This document shows, one piece after another, positions 55,060 to 63,788 of a DNA stretch of 64,000 nucleotides. The notes beneath the pieces are model-generated. The model was not told the DNA's origin, made no database searches, and was given only the letters and a program-made list of their open reading frames with translations. The position numbers and the translations under genes were made by a program. Within the stretch, counting starts at the first letter, position 1. Every line of letters begins with the position of its first letter. This DNA comes from Undibacterium sp. YM2 (GTDB lineage Bacteria; Pseudomonadota; Gammaproteobacteria; Burkholderiales; Burkholderiaceae_D). The stretch is taken from assembly GCF_009937975.1 (NCBI RefSeq), contig NZ_AP018441.1, positions 2,914,001 through 2,978,000 on the forward strand, in the 5' to 3' direction.

Positions 55060-58000
55060 TTAAGCGATGAAGTCGCCAGCGACGATGGAACCTGCGCCAG
55101 TGATTTTAACGATAAAGTCAGTTGCGTCAACTGTACCTACAGTGCCACCGATGTTTTGGAAAGCATAAGTACCAGCTGCTGTACCTGCGGCTACAGTAAT
55201 AACGTAAGCCTGGGTATTCGCTGCCAGAGCCGCGCCAGCTGCAGTTGCTGCTGTAGCGATCGCTGCTGCCAGAGTAGATACATCAGCAGTTGCGATAGAC
55301 AACAGGTTCAATGTTGTTGCTGCTGTACCTGTTTTGAATACGTCAGCGCCAGCAACTTTGAAGTTTGCCACTGTATCGATGTTAGCCAATACAGAACCGG
55401 AAGCAATCACATCAGCACCAGTTGCAGTGGTGGACAGGTTGATTGTATCCACGCCAGAACCGCCAGTGATGGTTGTGTTACCAGTACCTGCACCCAGAAT
55501 GTTGAGAGTCTGACCACCTGTACCCAGAACAACATTATTGATGTCAGTAGCGGCAGACTTGGTGAAGTTCAAAGTCACGCCAGCACCGTTTTCATTAGTA
55601 ACAGTCCATGCAGCTGTAGTACCACCAGTTACATTGATAGTTTCAACACCAGTTGTTTTTGTGCTCAGGTTGATCGCTGCTGTAACTGCACCAACGTTCA
55701 GAATATCAGTACCCAGGCCACCGTTGATAGTAGCGATGGAAGCATTGTAGATTGCTTCGCTGATGTTCAGAGTGTCATTACCTGTGCCACCAACTACGGA
55801 AACTGCACCTGCTGCTGCGGTGAATGTGTTTGCACCGTTAGCCAGAGTGTAGTTTTCGATAGCGGCAACACCAGCAACTGTACCTGCTGTTGTGAACGTT
55901 ACTGTTTCTGCACCAGCAGCTGTTACTGTACCTGTGAAGGCTGCGAATTGAGCAGCTGTCATTGTTACAGCAGAGTTGTTAGCCAGAGTCAGTTGTTCAA
56001 AGCCAGAAACGTTAGCACCGGCGATGTTGGAACCTGTCACCAGAGACAATGTATCAGTTGTACCTGCACCAGCAGTGAAAGTGCCAGTGTAAGCAGAACC
56101 TGCCAGTATCAATGTGTTGTTACCTGTACCCAGGTTGACATTACCAGCCAGGAAACTGTTAGCAGCAACAGTCAGATCAACACTGTCGGCACCTGTGCCA
56201 CCATTAACTGTTGTAGTACCAGTTGTAGCGTTAGCGAAAGTAACAACGTTAGTGCCATTGCCCAGGTTCAAGGTTTTGATATTGGAGATACCAGCACCAT
56301 AAGTGAAAGTACCTGCATCAGACAGAGTGATGATGTCTGTGTCAGCAGCATTACCGTTGACAGTTGTACCAACCAGGGAAGCAATATTGCCTGTGAAGTT
56401 GTCGTTCACGTTGGCTGTGCTATTGAATGTACCACCAGCTGTCAATGCTGTTGGAGACAATGCTGTACCGCCACCATTAACTGGGTTAGTACCGATATTG
56501 CCTGTTGTTACTGTTGCGCCGCCAGACAATGTCACTGCATTGGATGTAGTGATGTTGTTGACGCTGCCACCAGTTGCATTGGAAGAAGATGTTGTGTCGA
56601 TCACCAATGTGCCGCTAGTGACAGCGATCAAGGACAGATCGATGTTATTCACGCCAGCGATGTCATCAACGATAGTCAGTTGATGTGGAACATTGCCTGT
56701 GAATGTGATTACTGGTGTGCTCAGGGACAGAGCAGCACGGGCAGCAACCAGAGCAGCATATTGAGAAGCAGTGATCACAACAGCAGAGTTCGCTGTGATG
56801 TTTTCAATACCAGACAATTGTGCACCAGCCAGGTTGATCGCACCGTAAGTCACCAGTGTATCGTTACCTGCACCCAGGTTGATGGTGTCTGTCACAACAC
56901 GTGCCACTGCATTTGCTGTGGATTGTGCGTTCAGGGAAACACCGTTTTCTGTACCCAGGTAAGTACCGGCAACATAGTTACCCAACAAGACAACGCGGTC
57001 TGCACCAGCGCCGAGTTGCAGGAAGTTGGCGCCGCGGGCCAGTGTCACGTCCAGAGCAGATTGTGCTGTCAATGCGCCTGCATCGATGGAAACACCAACA
57101 GTGGCGTTAGCAACGTTGACGTTGTCGATTGCACGGATAGTCAGACGTTCTACGTGGGTTGTTGTGTTAGCAGCTTGGTAGCTGTCAACCAGTGCATCAA
57201 CGATAGTATCGTTCAACTGGATTTGGGACACTTGGGTGACTGCTGTGTCGTTAGTCAGTTCGATGTTACCAACGTTGGAGATGCCGTTGAAGTCACCGAT
57301 CGCTGCGTTTGTTGCATTGCGCAGTTCGATCACGTCGTCGTTCTTCTGGCTGTTGTTGGTGCTGTTGTTGTCAACTGCACCGCCGTTGATGGCGTGGGAG
57401 CCATTGAAGTTGGCATCAGAGAAGATGATGCGGTCGGCTGTGCGGGAAGCACCTTCTTCGCCGTTGTAGCTGAAGCGGCTTGTGGCGCTCAGTGTACGTG
57501 CGTCGATGACGACTGCGCTTTCAACGGCTGTACCAGCTGTGTCTGCGGCGTTAGCTGCATCATTGGCTGTGTCGTTGTCGTTGACGATAGCCAGAACACC
57601 TGCGTTGTTGTTGGCAGCGATCAGGGCATCTGTCAATGTCAGACGGTAGTTACCTGCACCGTCAACACCGGCGTTGTTGGAAGTACCAACCAGACGGATA
57701 GTTTCGAAACCGGAAACGTTAGTCCATTCAGACGCGCCCAGAGCGATGGTGTCGCCCAGTGCTGCACCTGTCAGGTCGCCGTCGATGACCAGTGTATCTG
57801 TACCAGCGCCACCTACGACTGTGTCGGAGATCGTCAGGCCAGCACGTGTGTCCTGGATGTTATCGAAAGTGACTGTGTCGTTACCAGCACCCATCTTGAT
57901 GTTTTGCGCGCCGTTGGCTGCACCGCTGGTGGAAACGCGAACGATAACGCTGGCGGTTTCTGCGGATGCATCGATGTTAGCGGCGATCAGTTTGATCTGA

Positions 58001-60165
58001 CCTGCTGTTTTGGACAACTCTTGTACGCCAGCGATGTTGGCTGCGGCGCCGCCTGTTGTGTCGATACGGTACAAACCGCCGTTACCAGCAACTGTGGTGT
58101 CGAGGTTCAGGAAGGTTGTTGTGGAACCAGCACCTGCTGTTGTACCAATCGTGATGGTGCCTGTGTGGGCAGCAACGTTGGCCAGGGCAACTGTGTTGGA
58201 TTCTGTATCAGCATCGACCAGAGTGATGTTTTCTACAGCGTTGGTGTTCAATACGAAGTTGAAACGTGGGTCAACGTTCAAACCTTCAGCGATAGTGACA
58301 GCAACTGTATCGGATGCACCAGTAGCAGTCGCCAGATTGGCGTTGATGGTGGATTGGCCGATGGCGTTGGAGCCTGTGTCGCTATGACGGATGGTGATGG
58401 CTGCAGCTTGACCAACACTCAGGTTGTTGAGTGTGAACACGTCTGTACCAGCGACTGGTGCGGAGTTCGCAGGAGCTGCTACGTTGGTGTTGGAGACGTT
58501 GCGGACCAATACGCCTGTCACATCTGGCAGTTTGGCGAAGTCAACTGTGGAAGCGGCGTTGTTCAACAGAACTTGAACTGCTTCTACTTTGGTGATGATG
58601 GAGGAACCAGCTGCACCGGCTGTGACGTTGCCGCCGTTGACGATAACCAGGGTATCTGTACCGTCGCCGCCTGTGATGCTGTCGCCTGTTTCTACTGTGT
58701 CTGCCAGGTAGAATGTGTCGTTACCAGAACCACCAGTGATGGTGACGTTTTGAACGGAACCGGAGGTGTCAGCTTTACCTGTGGTGAAGATGCCATTGCC
58801 GAGGTTGAGTGTCAGGTTGCCTTTGAATGCGGATGCATCAATGGCGGACAGACGGCCTGCTGCTTGCAGGATACCACCGGAGAAGTTGGTGGATTCAATG
58901 GTTGTTACACCATTGACAACATTGGATGTCTGGGCCAGTGTGAGGTCTTTGTCGCCAGTGATGATGACTTTGCCTGCTGTACCTGTGTCCATTGGCAGAT
59001 TCAGTGTGCCGATGTTGTTGGTGTTGCCTGTGCTGTTGATGGTCAGTGTTTCGTAACCTTGGTTGGCAACGCCTGCGGCGGATGTGCCGGAAACGTTTTG
59101 ACCAATGTTGACTGTACCAACTTGAACGTCGGACAGGTTCAATGTACCTGTGTTAGCGCCGAGCAGTGTGCCATTGCCGAAGGAGAATTCAACCACGCCT
59201 GTGTTGTTGGCGTTGGTGCTGGTCAAATTCATTGTTTCTACAGCTTGCTTGATGTTTTCAATACGGGCTGTGTTGGTACCTGCTGTGGAGGCGATACGGT
59301 TGATGCCAACTGTTTTCAAGCCAGTGCCGTCTTGCAGGTCAACTGCAACAACAGCGTTGTTGTTGACGTTGTTGCCATCAGCGGAACCTGTGAAGGTGAA
59401 TGTGGCTGTCTGGATGTTTTTGAGCGTTGGTGTGACGATCGCTGCGCCGTTGTCATTGGAGTTACCCAGTGTGGCGGTCAGTTTGTTGTTGGCTGTAGCG
59501 GATGTGTTGGAGCCTGTCAGGACGTCTTCGTCTTGCAGGGCATTCACACGGGAACCACCGTTTGGTGTGTAGACGAGGCCAGCTGTGAAGTTTTCAGCTG
59601 TGGCGATGTCTGTGTTGCTTGTCAGTGTGAAGTCTTTGACGCCGCCGCCATTGACGATGGATGTCAACACTGCATCTTGAACTGCGATTTGGGATGCTTG
59701 TGTGGCGGAATCCAACACTTTGCTCAACCAGTCCTTGGCCAGGGCTGTGTTGGCTGGCAGGGAGTAGGCAACGATTTCTTCGTTGGTGTCGATGGCTGTT
59801 GTGAAGGATGTCGCTGCAGCAACTTTGGAGTCAACAGCAACTTTGTCTGCACCGGTAGCACCACCGAGGATGGCCAGAGCGGCTTGACCCAGGGTAACTT
59901 TGCCGTTCAGCAGTTGGCCTGTCCAGTAGTTGAGACCGGCTACGTCAGCTTTGTGGCCGAACAGGTTGTTGTAAATGGTGTTGACGGTGTCTTCTGTTGT
60001 TTTACCAGCATACACTGTTGCGTATTCTGCTTGTTTGGAGAAGCTGTCGGCGATTTGACCCAGTGTGAAACTTTGGGCCATCCAGTAGGCCAGACCATTT
60101 GGGTCTGCTGGGCGGTTGAAATATGCGATGTAAAGCTTTTGGATGTCTGCTGCTGTATTGGCCAT
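55060..60165 (-). CDS. Surface-layer/RTX-like protein with N-terminal DUF4214 domain
   Basis: This 1701-residue protein is dominated by Ala, Thr, Asn, Gly, Val, Ile, Leu and Asp, with no cysteine seen. Residues about 1-170 form a DUF4214 region (LYIAYFNRPADPNGLAYW, and FGHKADVAGLNYWTGQLL as a second copy). The rest is a long beta-strand repeat with scattered calcium-type motifs (GGSGNDTF, GAGNDTV, GGAGTDTL, GGTGADSV, GGTGNDTL). The last 60 residues (AYVITVAAGTAAGTYAFQNIGG, DATDFIVKITGAG) resemble C-terminal secretion domains of RsaA-like S-layer proteins. No N-terminal signal peptide is seen, which fits type I secretion; no type I transporter is in the window. AGGAAA precedes ATG 60165. Codon use is extreme (see findings). 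Confidence 0.85.
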   Translation of the reverse strand: MANTAADIQKLYIAYFNRPADPNGLAYWMAQSFTLGQIADSFSKQAEYATVYAGKTTEDTVNTIYNNLFGHKADVAGLNYWTGQLLNGKVTLGQAALAILGGATGADKVAVDSKVAAATSFTTAIDTNEEIVAYSLPANTALAKDWLSKVLDSATQASQIAVQDAVLTSIVNGGGVKDFTLTSNTDIATAENFTAGLVYTPNGGSRVNALQDEDVLTGSNTSATANNKLTATLGNSNDNGAAIVTPTLKNIQTATFTFTGSADGNNVNNNAVVAVDLQDGTGLKTVGINRIASTAGTNTARIENIKQAVETMNLTSTNANNTGVVEFSFGNGTLLGANTGTLNLSDVQVGTVNIGQNVSGTSAAGVANQGYETLTINSTGNTNNIGTLNLPMDTGTAGKVIITGDKDLTLAQTSNVVNGVTTIESTNFSGGILQAAGRLSAIDASAFKGNLTLNLGNGIFTTGKADTSGSVQNVTITGGSGNDTFYLADTVETGDSITGGDGTDTLVIVNGGNVTAGAAGSSIITKVEAVQVLLNNAASTVDFAKLPDVTGVLVRNVSNTNVAAPANSAPVAGTDVFTLNNLSVGQAAAITIRHSDTGSNAIGQSTINANLATATGASDTVAVTIAEGLNVDPRFNFVLNTNAVENITLVDADTESNTVALANVAAHTGTITIGTTAGAGSTTTFLNLDTTVAGNGGLYRIDTTGGAAANIAGVQELSKTAGQIKLIAANIDASAETASVIVRVSTSGAANGAQNIKMGAGNDTVTFDNIQDTRAGLTISDTVVGGAGTDTLVIDGDLTGAALGDTIALGASEWTNVSGFETIRLVGTSNNAGVDGAGNYRLTLTDALIAANNNAGVLAIVNDNDTANDAANAADTAGTAVESAVVIDARTLSATSRFSYNGEEGASRTADRIIFSDANFNGSHAINGGAVDNNSTNNSQKNDDVIELRNATNAAIGDFNGISNVGNIELTNDTAVTQVSQIQLNDTIVDALVDSYQAANTTTHVERLTIRAIDNVNVANATVGVSIDAGALTAQSALDVTLARGANFLQLGAGADRVVLLGNYVAGTYLGTENGVSLNAQSTANAVARVVTDTINLGAGNDTLVTYGAINLAGAQLSGIENITANSAVVITASQYAALVAARAALSLSTPVITFTGNVPHQLTIVDDIAGVNNIDLSLIAVTSGTLVIDTTSSSNATGGSVNNITTSNAVTLSGGATVTTGNIGTNPVNGGGTALSPTALTAGGTFNSTANVNDNFTGNIASLVGTTVNGNAADTDIITLSDAGTFTYGAGISNIKTLNLGNGTNVVTFANATTGTTTVNGGTGADSVDLTVAANSFLAGNVNLGTGNNTLILAGSAYTGTFTAGAGTTDTLSLVTGSNIAGANVSGFEQLTLANNSAVTMTAAQFAAFTGTVTAAGAETVTFTTAGTVAGVAAIENYTLANGANTFTAAAGAVSVVGGTGNDTLNISEAIYNASIATINGGLGTDILNVGAVTAAINLSTKTTGVETINVTGGTTAAWTVTNENGAGVTLNFTKSAATDINNVVLGTGGQTLNILGAGTGNTTITGGSGVDTINLSTTATGADVIASGSVLANIDTVANFKVAGADVFKTGTAATTLNLLSIATADVSTLAAAIATAATAAGAALAANTQAYVITVAAGTAAGTYAFQNIGGTVGTVDATDFIVKITGAGSIVAGDFIA

Positions 60166-60249
60166 GTCAAGTTTCCTGTTTATTTAATTATTAATACGAA
60201 AAATACAAAAATCTAAATTTCTTTAGAGCTGGACTTTTTTAACGGGTGC

Positions 60250-60294
60250 AGATTAGCATGTGAGTCTGTTTTTCAATGTGACGCAAGTCACATT
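60250..60294 (-). promoter_or_regulatory. CRP-type site and extended -10 upstream of the surface-layer gene
   Basis: A perfect 20-base palindrome at 60275-60294 contains TGTGA-N6-TCACA (60277-60292), the CRP consensus. On the minus strand TGCTAATCT, an extended -10 (hexamer 60250-60255), follows downstream. With a start site about seven bases after the -10, the palindrome centre is near -41.5, the class II activator position. The rest of 60166-60531 is AT-rich and holds no gene seen. Confidence 0.6.
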
Positions 60295-60531
60295 AATTAA
60301 AAATGTGAAAAATATTTACAGGACACTTGCACAGATTCATCGAATTATTCACTCTTCAACAACTACACTATCATTTCCTTTTTGATTACCTTTTGGTACA
60401 TAAATTGTTTGCAATTTAAGTAATTGCTGATAATTCATGATTTTAATTTGATGATTAAAAGGTCAACCCTCCACCTGTAACAAAATTTGAACATTCATTC
60501 ACCAGAAAAGATACTTACCTTGGAGACTAGC

Positions 60532-61002
60532 ATGTGCTTTAAATTTGCATTATTTGCCAGCATCCTGATAATGGCCAATAACAGTTTGGCGGATAACACC
60601 ATACAAGATCTGCAATGGCTACAAGGCTGTTGGCAACCTGTTGGTGCCGAAACTGGCTCGGAAGAACACTGGCTGACACCAGCAGGTGGTTCTATGCTGG
60701 GTGTGGGGCGCACTGTGCGTAAATCCAAAACCATCGCATGGGAATTCATGCGCATACAAGAAAATGGAGATAGCCTGGTTTTTACCGCCATCCCCTCAGG
60801 TAAACCAGAGGCCAGTTTTCAATTGTTGTCACTGAATAAGCAGAGAGTGGTTTTTGAAAATCCCAGACCTGAATTCCCACAGCGCGTCATCTATCAATTG
60901 AATGCAGATGGCAGTTTGCTCGGACGCATAGAAGGCCAGATGAAAGATCAGGAAAAGGGAATCGATTTCCCTATGCAAAGGATTAGCTGCAATCAGCAGT
61001 AA
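60532..61002 (+). CDS. DUF6265-type small exported protein
   Basis: This protein of about 156 residues has a signal peptide (about 1-20, ending NSLADN) and a lipocalin-like beta domain. DLQWLQGCWQPVG, EEHWLTPAGGSMLGVGRTV, WEFMRI, FTAIPSGKPEASFQL and VFENPRPEFPQRVIYQL match DUF6265 proteins. Function unknown. The start ATG 60532 follows GGAG; the longer TTG frame to 60487 is rejected because it buries the signal peptide. It is divergent from the surface-layer gene and shares that upstream region. Confidence 0.8.
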   Translation: MCFKFALFASILIMANNSLADNTIQDLQWLQGCWQPVGAETGSEEHWLTPAGGSMLGVGRTVRKSKTIAWEFMRIQENGDSLVFTAIPSGKPEASFQLLSLNKQRVVFENPRPEFPQRVIYQLNADGSLLGRIEGQMKDQEKGIDFPMQRISCNQQ

Positions 61003-61020
61003 TGAATTGTTTTTCCAGCA

Positions 61021-61059
61021 CCCAATAAAAAAACCGCATCAAGCGGTTTTTTTATTGGG
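61021..61059. terminator. Bidirectional terminator before threonine synthase
   Basis: Seventeen-base perfect arms (61021-61037 and 61043-61059), with CCGC/GCGG at the tip and A/T runs below, enclose a five-base loop. It terminates both the DUF6265 gene and the converging threonine synthase gene. Confidence 0.9.
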
Positions 61060-61081
61060 CATCACAGTCTGAAAACGTTCA

Positions 61082-62542
61082 TTACAGACCAGTATTTTTT
61101 GCAATATAAGCTTTCATCGCATTCACATCGACAGCCATGACTTCAAATCGCTGTGGTAGCGCTTCTATATTTTCAAAGCCAGCCGGGCGCTCAGCATCAC
61201 GACCCAATGCCTCTTTGATGGTTTCATTGAACTTGGCCGGTAAGGCTGTTTCCAGCACAACCATAGGAACACCTTCTTGCAAGTGCTCAAATGCGACTTT
61301 AATGCCATCCGCAGTATGCGTATCGATGGTGATGTTAAATTCTTTCTCTACCTGGCGTATGGTTTGCAAGCGGTCTGCATGAACAGATTTGCCTGACACA
61401 AAACCAAACTTGGCAATCTTATTAAATTCATCGCCATCGCTACCTGGCTTTCCCGATAAATCAAAGCCACCTTCGGTTTCAACTTTCTTGAACAGAGCCG
61501 CAACGCGGGCAGCATCCCTGTCCAGCAAGTCATAGATAAAACGCTCAAAATTCGACGCCTTGGATATATCCATCGATGGACTGGTGGTGTGCCAGGTTTC
61601 TGCTGATTTGCGTACGCGATAAACGCCGGTGCGGAAAAATTCATCCAACACATCATTTTCATTGGTCGCCACAACCAGCTTATCGATAGGCAAACCCATC
61701 ATGCGGGCAATATGACCGGCGCAGATATTACCGAAATTACCAGATGGCACTGTGAATGAGACTTTTTGCTCATTGCTGGTCGTCGCACTCAGGTAACCGC
61801 GGAAGTAATACACTACCTGAGCAACCACACGTGCCCAGTTAATCGAATTGACCGTACCTATTTTTTGGCGATTTTTGAATTCCAGGTCATTTGACACAGC
61901 CTTGACCATGTCCTGGCAATCATCAAACACGCCTTCGACAGCGATATTGAAAATATTCGGGTCTTGCAGACTGAACATCTGGGCGGTCTGGAAGGCACTC
62001 ATTTTCTTATGCGGGGACAGCATGAAAACCCGTATGCCCTTCTTGCCGCGCATTGCATATTCAGCAGCGCTGCCAGTGTCACCAGAAGTGGCTCCAAAGA
62101 TATTCAACTCTGCATCATTCTTGGCCAGGGCATATTCAAACAAGTTACCCAGCAATTGCATGGCCATATCCTTGAATGCCAGGGTTGGGCCATTCGACAA
62201 GGCTTGCAAAACCAGCTTGTGGCCATCCTTGTCTTGCAATATACGCAAGGGTGTAATTTGCGCAGCAGATTCATCACTGCGTGCGTTTTTGTAGACATCT
62301 GACGTATAAGTTTTGTCTACTAGCGCCCTTAAATCGGCCTCTGGAATATCTGTGGCAAATTTTTTCAAGACTTCAAATGCCAGCCCGGCGTAAGACAGCT
62401 TGCGCCATGCATCAAGCTCAACGTCAGTTATCTGAGGGTAAGTTGTAGGCAGATAAAGGCCACCGTCGGGGGCCAGGCCACCTAAGAGTATCTCCGAGAA
62501 ATTTTGTGCTGCGGTATGCCCGCGTGTTGAAGCGTATTGCAT
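61082..62542 (-). CDS. thrC: Threonine synthase
   Basis: This 486-residue PLP enzyme converts O-phosphohomoserine to threonine. The N-terminus MQYASTRG and GLAPDGGLYLP, the PLP-lysine segment PTLAFKDMAMQLLG, FGATSGDTGSAAEYAMRGK, VPSGNFGNICAGHIARMMGLP and VLETALPAKF are hallmarks of the proteobacterial class. In many betaproteobacteria it follows homoserine dehydrogenase; here the upstream gene is fdhD, with 118 bases between. Confidence 0.95.
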   Translation of the reverse strand: MQYASTRGHTAAQNFSEILLGGLAPDGGLYLPTTYPQITDVELDAWRKLSYAGLAFEVLKKFATDIPEADLRALVDKTYTSDVYKNARSDESAAQITPLRILQDKDGHKLVLQALSNGPTLAFKDMAMQLLGNLFEYALAKNDAELNIFGATSGDTGSAAEYAMRGKKGIRVFMLSPHKKMSAFQTAQMFSLQDPNIFNIAVEGVFDDCQDMVKAVSNDLEFKNRQKIGTVNSINWARVVAQVVYYFRGYLSATTSNEQKVSFTVPSGNFGNICAGHIARMMGLPIDKLVVATNENDVLDEFFRTGVYRVRKSAETWHTTSPSMDISKASNFERFIYDLLDRDAARVAALFKKVETEGGFDLSGKPGSDGDEFNKIAKFGFVSGKSVHADRLQTIRQVEKEFNITIDTHTADGIKVAFEHLQEGVPMVVLETALPAKFNETIKEALGRDAERPAGFENIEALPQRFEVMAVDVNAMKAYIAKNTGL

Positions 62543-62660
62543 AAGTCGACAGGATGAGGGAAATTGATTGGAAGGATAAAACGAATATTCTTCCTATTAT
62601 AACTTTCTTACAGGCTTAAAACCTCTGTAAATTTGGTGAAAATCCAATTTCATCCCTGCT

Positions 62661-63788
62661 TCATTCGGCCTGCATTCTTTCAGGATGGGTATAGACCACG
62701 TAACCATGCTGTCTCACAAAGCCTATCAGGCAAATGCCCGCCTGCTCCGCAAGTTCGATGGCAAGTGCCGTCGGAGCCGATAACGCAGCCAATATGGCAA
62801 TATTGGCTCGTGCCGCCTTTTGCACCAGCTCATAACTAAGCCTGCTACTCATGAGAACGAAACCTTCGTCCGACGATTTAGGTTTTACTTTTGGAGTTGC
62901 CAAAACACCAAGCAATTTATCCAGGGCATTATGCCGACCTACGTCTTCGCGCAACACCAGGATTTCCCCTTGCATATCAACCCAGGCCGCAGCATGAACG
63001 GCACCGGTATGCAAATTAATGGCTTGCAAGGAACTCAGGCTGCCCAGTGCTCTAAGCAAACTAGCGCGTGACAATTGCTGAACGGGCCCGGTCTTGATCG
63101 CCGGTAGATGCATTTGCAAAGCCTGTAGACTATCTTTGCCACACAAGCCACAACCTGTATTGCCTGCAAGATGACGGCGACGCCCTTTCAATGCAGCAAA
63201 CCTCGCTGCCGATATCTGCACATGAACTTCTATGCCCTGCACTTCTGGATTTTGCTGGCATTCCATGTCATAGATTTCACTAACATCACCGACTATGGCT
63301 TCAGACAAACTGAAACCAAGCGCAAAGTCTTCCAGATCCAGGGGAGTTGCCAGCATGACTGCATGTGAAATGCCGTTATAGACCAGCGCAACCGGTACTT
63401 CCTGTGCAATCTGGTCCATCAAGTCCTCGGCGACATGATTGGAGAATGCATGTCTTTGCACCTTGCGACTTACAACGCCCGCCAGCGTCGCAGACTCACC
63501 ATCAGACTTGCCCGTCGTCGCTTCGCAAACCCTTCGCCCTTCTTTAGTCAGACTGAGCAAACTACGTTCACCGTCCTGCTGCAGATGAACCCACCCTGCC
63601 CCCTTGTGCTGGCCGATAGATTCTTCACCAAGATAAGCAATGCAGCGCAGCAAGGTACTTTGCCGCACCCTTAGCCGTTTGCACAGACGTGGCAATGATA
63701 AAGCTTCTGTATGCTGAGCGAGTTCAGCCATCAGGGCATGACTGAGTTTATCCTGCGAATAATTAAGCGATTCCATTAAGACCTGCAT
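62661..63788 (-). CDS. fdhD: FdhD sulfurtransferase fused to a winged-helix-like N-terminal domain
   Basis: This 375-residue protein has a C-terminal FdhD domain (about 108-370): EVPVALVYNGISHAVMLATPLDLEDFALGF, NTGCGLCGKDSLQAL with the CxxC loop, LREDVGRHNALDKLLG and ISAPTALAIELAE-like segments near SAPTALAIELAEQAG. FdhD transfers sulfur to the molybdenum cofactor of formate dehydrogenases. The first about 105 residues are extra: LSLPRLCKRLRVRQSTLLRCI and HLQQDGERSLLSLTKEGRR look like a winged helix. Usual FdhD is about 260-280 residues. The gene starts at the stop of the FdhF/YdeP-like gene (TAATG), its expected partner. Confidence 0.88.
   Translation of the reverse strand: MQVLMESLNYSQDKLSHALMAELAQHTEALSLPRLCKRLRVRQSTLLRCIAYLGEESIGQHKGAGWVHLQQDGERSLLSLTKEGRRVCEATTGKSDGESATLAGVVSRKVQRHAFSNHVAEDLMDQIAQEVPVALVYNGISHAVMLATPLDLEDFALGFSLSEAIVGDVSEIYDMECQQNPEVQGIEVHVQISAARFAALKGRRRHLAGNTGCGLCGKDSLQALQMHLPAIKTGPVQQLSRASLLRALGSLSSLQAINLHTGAVHAAAWVDMQGEILVLREDVGRHNALDKLLGVLATPKVKPKSSDEGFVLMSSRLSYELVQKAARANIAILAALSAPTALAIELAEQAGICLIGFVRQHGYVVYTHPERMQAE

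Noticed and set aside
55060..60165. Repeated short motifs within the surface-layer gene that could look like a CRISPR or satellite array
   Set aside because: They are in-frame protein repeats (GGxGxDTL-type motifs and Thr/Ala/Asn-rich strands) with variable spacing and no identical DNA repeats and spacers.
55156..60216. A 1686-residue plus-strand open frame opposite the surface-layer gene, very rich in cysteine
   Set aside because: It is in exact codon register with the sense gene, so it is the reverse complement of biased Ala/Thr/Ser codons. It has no recognisable domain or ribosome site, and the sense product has clear domains.
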